DNA from: Gammaproteobacteria bacterium
GTDB lineage: Bacteria > Pseudomonadota > Gammaproteobacteria > Xanthomonadales > SZUA-36
Direction of reading: 5' to 3'
DNA length: 64,000 nt
NCBI GenBank assembly: GCA_021772915.1
Contig: JAJFLB010000046.1
Coordinates: 1-64,000, forward strand
Part shown: one piece after another, positions 60,713 to 64,000 of the stretch
How positions within the stretch are numbered: position 1 is the first letter of the stretch
How the letters are laid out: every line of letters starts with the position of its first letter
Translations under genes and position numbers: made by a program
Notes under the pieces: model-generated
The model's input: the letters and a program-made list of their open reading frames with translations, nothing else
Told to the model about the DNA's origin: nothing
The model's database searches: none

Positions 60713-62050
60713 ATGAAACTAAGTAACTCCTGGATAAACAAGACCACCGTTGCGGTGGGCGACATGGCGGGGCGTAAGGAGCTCAATCCGATCTCCCGCC
60801 AGGTGATCAGTCGTTATCGACGTCTTCTTGACGAGGGGGCAGATCCACATGAGTGGGCGTTCGCCTGGAGAACCGAGCTGAACCGCGGCGGTTTTCCGGC
60901 CTATGAATTACTGGCTGAGGAAGTTATTAAACCCGGCAGGTGTGTGGGCTGTGCTGCCTGCATTTCAATTTGCCCGGTCGATGTTTTTGACTACGTTGAT
61001 GAAACCCCTGTCGAAACGAGGGCCGGTGCCTGCGTAGATTGTGTGCTCTGTGCGGAGGTCTGCCCGGTGTTGCGGCCTGCAGATAATGACATGCAGGAAT
61101 TCATTGACCTGCAGGAACCCTCCACCGATGAGGGTTATGGGCCGTATGCTTATGCACTCTATTCGCGTACGACCGATCCGGATATCCTGGAAAAGTGCCA
61201 GGATGGCGGTATGGTATCAACGATCATTCTGCACCAGATTGAAAAGGGTGCTATCAACGGCGCCATTGTTGGTGATGTCTATCCGGATAACAGACAGGTC
61301 GGGTTACATAAACTGGCCGTTACCCGGGATGATGTATTGAGCTGTGCCGCCTCGCGTTACACATACTCACCCAATACGCTGGCCCTGCAGGAGGCCATGC
61401 AGGAAAATACCGGACCGCTAGCTGTCGTTGGCGTCCCCTGCCAGATCGACGGTGTGCGTTTGCAGCAAAATTCCAGCATCAGGCTCGACGTCAGTTCCTG
61501 GTACCGGGAAAATATCACCCTGACTTTTGGTCTTTTCTGTTCAGAAAGCTTCACCAATGAGAGCATCAGAAAACTGGGCGAAATAATAGACGAGGATCCG
61601 GCTTCGATAGAAAACATCAATATCAAGGGCAAGGTAATCATTCGGTTGGCCAACAAGGAGGTCAAAACCGTCAGCCTCAAAAAATACCGCGAATGGGCGC
61701 GGCCTGCCTGTCTATACTGTCTTGATTACGGTGCGGAGAATGCTGACATCGGGGCGGGCGGAATTGGAATTGACGGCTGGACCTACACCCTGATTCGCAC
61801 CAAGAGGGGGCACGAGGCCTTCCAGGCCGCGTTGGCAGACGGTCGGCTGGAGACACGACCGCTAACCGATGAACCACGGGGAGAGTTTTTGATGAACATG
61901 TTGTCGTCCAACAAGAAAAAGAATCGCCCTCTGCCACCCCTGATGCCAACCCACGCGGAGCGTTTGGCCATGGGCAGTTTATGTCCAAAGACTTTTTATA
62001 CGACGGGTCCGGGTGCACCCAAGAGCGAGGAACAGGGTGACAAGGAATGA
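60713..62050 (+). CDS. FrhB-like F420 oxidoreductase beta subunit with two 4Fe-4S clusters
   Basis: A 445-residue coenzyme F420 hydrogenase/dehydrogenase beta-family protein. A ferredoxin-like region has CVGCAACISICPVDVF (Cys 77, 80, 83, 87) and CVDCVLCAEVCPVLRP (Cys 107, 110, 113, 117). The FrhB core follows, with KCQDGGMVSTIILHQIEKGAINGAI, SRYTYSPNTLALQEAM, VVGVPCQIDGVRLQQ and the flavin/F420-site-type FGLFCSESFTNESIRKLG. It moves electrons between F420 and iron-sulfur carriers. The KorA-like gene begins within its last codons (ATGA-type overlap), so it is probably the F420-reactive part of an oxoacid oxidoreductase. Confidence 0.9.
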   Translation: MKLSNSWINKTTVAVGDMAGRKELNPISRQVISRYRRLLDEGADPHEWAFAWRTELNRGGFPAYELLAEEVIKPGRCVGCAACISICPVDVFDYVDETPVETRAGACVDCVLCAEVCPVLRPADNDMQEFIDLQEPSTDEGYGPYAYALYSRTTDPDILEKCQDGGMVSTIILHQIEKGAINGAIVGDVYPDNRQVGLHKLAVTRDDVLSCAASRYTYSPNTLALQEAMQENTGPLAVVGVPCQIDGVRLQQNSSIRLDVSSWYRENITLTFGLFCSESFTNESIRKLGEIIDEDPASIENINIKGKVIIRLANKEVKTVSLKKYREWARPACLYCLDYGAENADIGAGGIGIDGWTYTLIRTKRGHEAFQAALADGRLETRPLTDEPRGEFLMNMLSSNKKKNRPLPPLMPTHAERLAMGSLCPKTFYTTGPGAPKSEEQGDKE

Positions 62051-63855
62051 AGTTGGATGTTCATGACAGCAGTCCGGGGGTGAACCCGAAGTTGCTGCGG
62101 GGTAAACTCCGTGAGGACTTGACTGTGATGGTTGCGGGACAGGGTGGTGATGGCTCGTTGACGATCATCGCGCTGGTTTCCCGTGTGTTGCTGCAGCGTA
62201 GATATTTCATTTACCGCTCCAGCAATATCGCATCGCGCATCAAGGGCGGACACGCCGCAGCCTGTCTGCGTGCGACACTAAAACCACGTAGTAATTTGGG
62301 TGACCACATTGATATCCTGGTTGCGTTCGATATTGAGGCCGTGGAAAAAGCCTCTTCACGACTGGCCCCTGGCAGTGTTGTAATTTTCGACAGTTCACGT
62401 GACGCACTGCCACCAGGGCTGATAGCCGATAATGTGGTAGTGCTGCCGGTACCCTTCAGTCGTCTCGCAGTCAGGGACATGCGTCGGGACCTGTTCAAGA
62501 ACAGTCTCGGGTTTGGGTTGCTGGGGCGGGTTATCGGTCTGCGGGATGAGGAAGTGGAATCCTGCCTCAGAAGCCATTTCAAAAAGTTGTCCAGCACCCA
62601 GCTGGAACCAAACATCAAGGCATTACGGGAAGGCCATGGATTTGCCGACAAGGTCGGTATCACGAGCAGTAGCTCTTTCCTGACCCTGCCACCCCTTGAA
62701 TCGGGGCCGGAGCGAATGTTCATATCGGGCAACCACGCAACAGCCATGGGTTTCATGGCGGCAGGGGGGCGGTTTTTTGCCGGTTACCCGATTACACCGG
62801 CGACCGATATAATGAACTTTCTGAACCGGAACCTGCCCCCTGTGGGCGGTGTGGTGATGCAGGCTGAGGACGAAATGGCTTCGATCAACCTGGCCATTGG
62901 GGCGGCACTCACCGGTGTCCGTGCCATGACCGCATCTTCAGGGCCGGGCATAGCACTAATGCTCGAGAGCATAGGTCACTGCGGTTCGGCAGAGATCCCA
63001 CTGGTGATTGTCGATTGCCAGCGGGCGGGCCCATCCACCGGTATGCCGACAAAACCGGAGCAGAGTGATATCAACATGCTCACCCGTGGTGGCAACGGTG
63101 ATTATCCACGCATCGTATTGGCGCCAGGAGACCCTGAAGAGTGCTTTTATGACAGTGTTTTGGCCATTAATCTGGCCCACAGGGCGCAGTGCCCGGTGAT
63201 CATCGCACTGGATGCGGTTTGCCACGATACAAACACGGTTCCGCGATTTGATTTGGAGCGTGTCGCTATCGATTCTGGTAAACGGGTCAGTGAAAGCGAG
63301 TTGGTGAAGATGGATGAATACCGTCGTTACCAGATTACGGAGGATGGTATTTCGCCGTGGGCCGTGCCCGGTATGCCCGAGGCCATGAATCTTGTTACCG
63401 GCAATGAACGAAACGAGTGGGGCCGGGTGACGACGGAGCCGGAGATGCGGGTGATGATGGTAGAAAAACGCAGCCGCAAGATCGAAACAGTAAAACCACA
63501 GTTGCCCAGGGCCGTTGAGTGGGGTAAGGAAAGTGCAGCCACGGGTATCATCGCCGTGGGTATCCTGGGTGGCGTTGTTACCGAGGCATGTGAGCGTATG
63601 GCAGAGGAGGGGCGCTATTTCCATTGCCACAGACCCCGTACGCTGTGGCCCGTACTGCAGGACACCATCGACTTCGTCAACGCACACGAGCGTGTTTACG
63701 TGGTCGAACAGAATGAGGGCGCACAAGTCACCGGATTACTGCAAAGTGAAGGCGCGCGGGCGGAGAATATCATCAGCATCCTCAAGTACGACGGTCTACA
63801 GTTTTCTGCTGCAGGCTTGGTAAAGAGGATTATGGAAAAGGAACAGCGGTCATGA
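62047..63855 (+). CDS. korA: 2-oxoacid:acceptor oxidoreductase, fused gamma-alpha (KorA-type)
   Basis: A 602-residue protein. The first 190 residues are the gamma domain (VMVAGQGGDGSLTIIALVSRVLL with KGGHAAACLRATLKP). From about 225 comes the pyruvate:ferredoxin-type alpha domain: GNHATAMGFMAAGGRFFAGYPITPATDIMNF, the VVMQAEDEMASINLAIGAALTGVRAMTASSGPGIALM core, and STGMPTKPEQSDINMLTRGGNGDYPR. It binds the oxoacid together with a TPP-bearing KorB subunit, here encoded next (ATGA overlap). The enzyme oxidatively decarboxylates a 2-oxoacid to acyl-CoA; the usual acceptor is ferredoxin, but here FrhB may pass electrons to F420. Confidence 0.92.
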   Translation: MKLDVHDSSPGVNPKLLRGKLREDLTVMVAGQGGDGSLTIIALVSRVLLQRRYFIYRSSNIASRIKGGHAAACLRATLKPRSNLGDHIDILVAFDIEAVEKASSRLAPGSVVIFDSSRDALPPGLIADNVVVLPVPFSRLAVRDMRRDLFKNSLGFGLLGRVIGLRDEEVESCLRSHFKKLSSTQLEPNIKALREGHGFADKVGITSSSSFLTLPPLESGPERMFISGNHATAMGFMAAGGRFFAGYPITPATDIMNFLNRNLPPVGGVVMQAEDEMASINLAIGAALTGVRAMTASSGPGIALMLESIGHCGSAEIPLVIVDCQRAGPSTGMPTKPEQSDINMLTRGGNGDYPRIVLAPGDPEECFYDSVLAINLAHRAQCPVIIALDAVCHDTNTVPRFDLERVAIDSGKRVSESELVKMDEYRRYQITEDGISPWAVPGMPEAMNLVTGNERNEWGRVTTEPEMRVMMVEKRSRKIETVKPQLPRAVEWGKESAATGIIAVGILGGVVTEACERMAEEGRYFHCHRPRTLWPVLQDTIDFVNAHERVYVVEQNEGAQVTGLLQSEGARAENIISILKYDGLQFSAAGLVKRIMEKEQRS

Positions 63856-64000
63856 CTAAAACCTACCAGACAGGACACCCGATCTGGTGTGCCGGATGTG
63901 GTCATTTTGGTGTGCAAAGCGCCCTGCAAGACGCCCTGAAGCGGTCCGGCGTGGAACTGCACGACACGCTGGTGCTGGCCGGGATTGGCTGTTCCGGTAC
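63852..64000 (+). CDS. korB: KorB-type TPP subunit, partial (runs off the window)
   Basis: Starts at the ATG at 63852, overlapping the korA stop. The visible 49 residues, TYQTGHPIWCAGCGHFGVQSALQDAL then ...LAGIGCSGT, match the N-terminus of 2-oxoacid:ferredoxin oxidoreductase beta subunits, including the cluster-ligand-like WCxGCG motif and the GIGCSG TPP-binding entry. Incomplete at the right edge, so function of the rest is inferred from the family. Confidence 0.88.
   Translation, partial: MTKTYQTGHPIWCAGCGHFGVQSALQDALKRSGVELHDTLVLAGIGCSG

Overview
The window looks like chromosomal DNA of a heterotrophic, probably marine, Gram-negative proteobacterium. Gammaproteobacteria is my best guess from protein style; I cannot name a genus. 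Evidence: a TonB-dependent receptor, periplasmic c-type cytochrome/PQQ-fold dehydrogenases, lipoproteins, a Tat-exported flavoprotein, and many CoA-thioester catabolic genes. The unusual trait is deazaflavin chemistry. The window holds two coenzyme F420 biosynthesis genes (cofD, cofE), an FrhB-type F420 oxidoreductase subunit beside KorA/KorB, and several enzymes of families that often use F420 (two LLM flavin/F420 oxidoreductases, a DDN-type nitroreductase, a PPOX-fold protein).

Layout. 1-3.1 kb: a decayed IS91-type transposase, a two-subunit acyl-CoA dehydrogenase, an inverted-repeat (MITE-like) element and a truncated SDR. 3.1-9.7 kb: SnoaL-like protein, TonB receptor, cytochrome c/PQQ lipoprotein dehydrogenase, SDR. 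9.8-11.3 kb: an AT-rich island (VOC, DUF4199, LuxR) of Bacteroidota style. 11.4-13.1 kb: membrane protein, dead mscL remnant, DUF4197 protein. 13.4-18.8 kb (minus): second cytochrome c/PQQ lipoprotein, SDR, a FadB-like protein lacking its NAD domain, thiolase. 19-23.2 kb: SDR, phytoene-desaturase-like flavoprotein, acyl-CoA dehydrogenase, then two non-coding inverted-repeat elements.

23.2-35.9 kb is an eleven-gene minus-strand operon and the most original part of the window. It encodes a HyuA/HyuB (acetone-carboxylase-like) pair whose HyuB carries a fused zinc-ribbon gamma-like domain, two related lipocalin-like proteins, two related proteins I do not recognise, a PEP-synthase-type enzyme split into phosphohistidine and PEP-binding subunits with no ATP-grasp domain, an LLM oxidoreductase and an IpdAB-type CoA transferase/hydrolase pair. 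A divergent operon (36.2-42.4 kb) carries LLM, TetR, acyl-CoA ligase, DDN nitroreductase and a PQQ dehydrogenase.

42.5-51 kb (minus): EamA transporter, second IpdAB pair, SDR, SnoaL, small cytochrome c, Tat-type KstD/fumarate-reductase-like flavoprotein, acyl-CoA ligase, PPOX. 51.4-58.7 kb (plus): MenB/BadI-like crotonase, acyl-CoA dehydrogenase, SDR, TetR, SnoaL, two MaoC-type hydratases, an SCP-x/Ltp2-like thiolase-fold protein, a DUF35 partner and an amidohydrolase. 58.7-64 kb: cofD, cofE, and a divergent FrhB-KorA-KorB operon running off the end.

Taken together the region reads as a catabolic island for a ring-containing, hydrophobic (steroid-, terpenoid- or alicyclic-like) substrate: uptake by the TonB receptor, periplasmic oxidation to cytochrome c, CoA activation, beta-oxidation/retro-aldol and ring-opening steps, and F420H2-linked reductions. 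The substrate is inference. Four 15-bp dyads (TTGAA-N5-TTCAA) before the TonB/PQQ, PPOX/crotonase and FrhB-Kor transcription units suggest one shared regulon.
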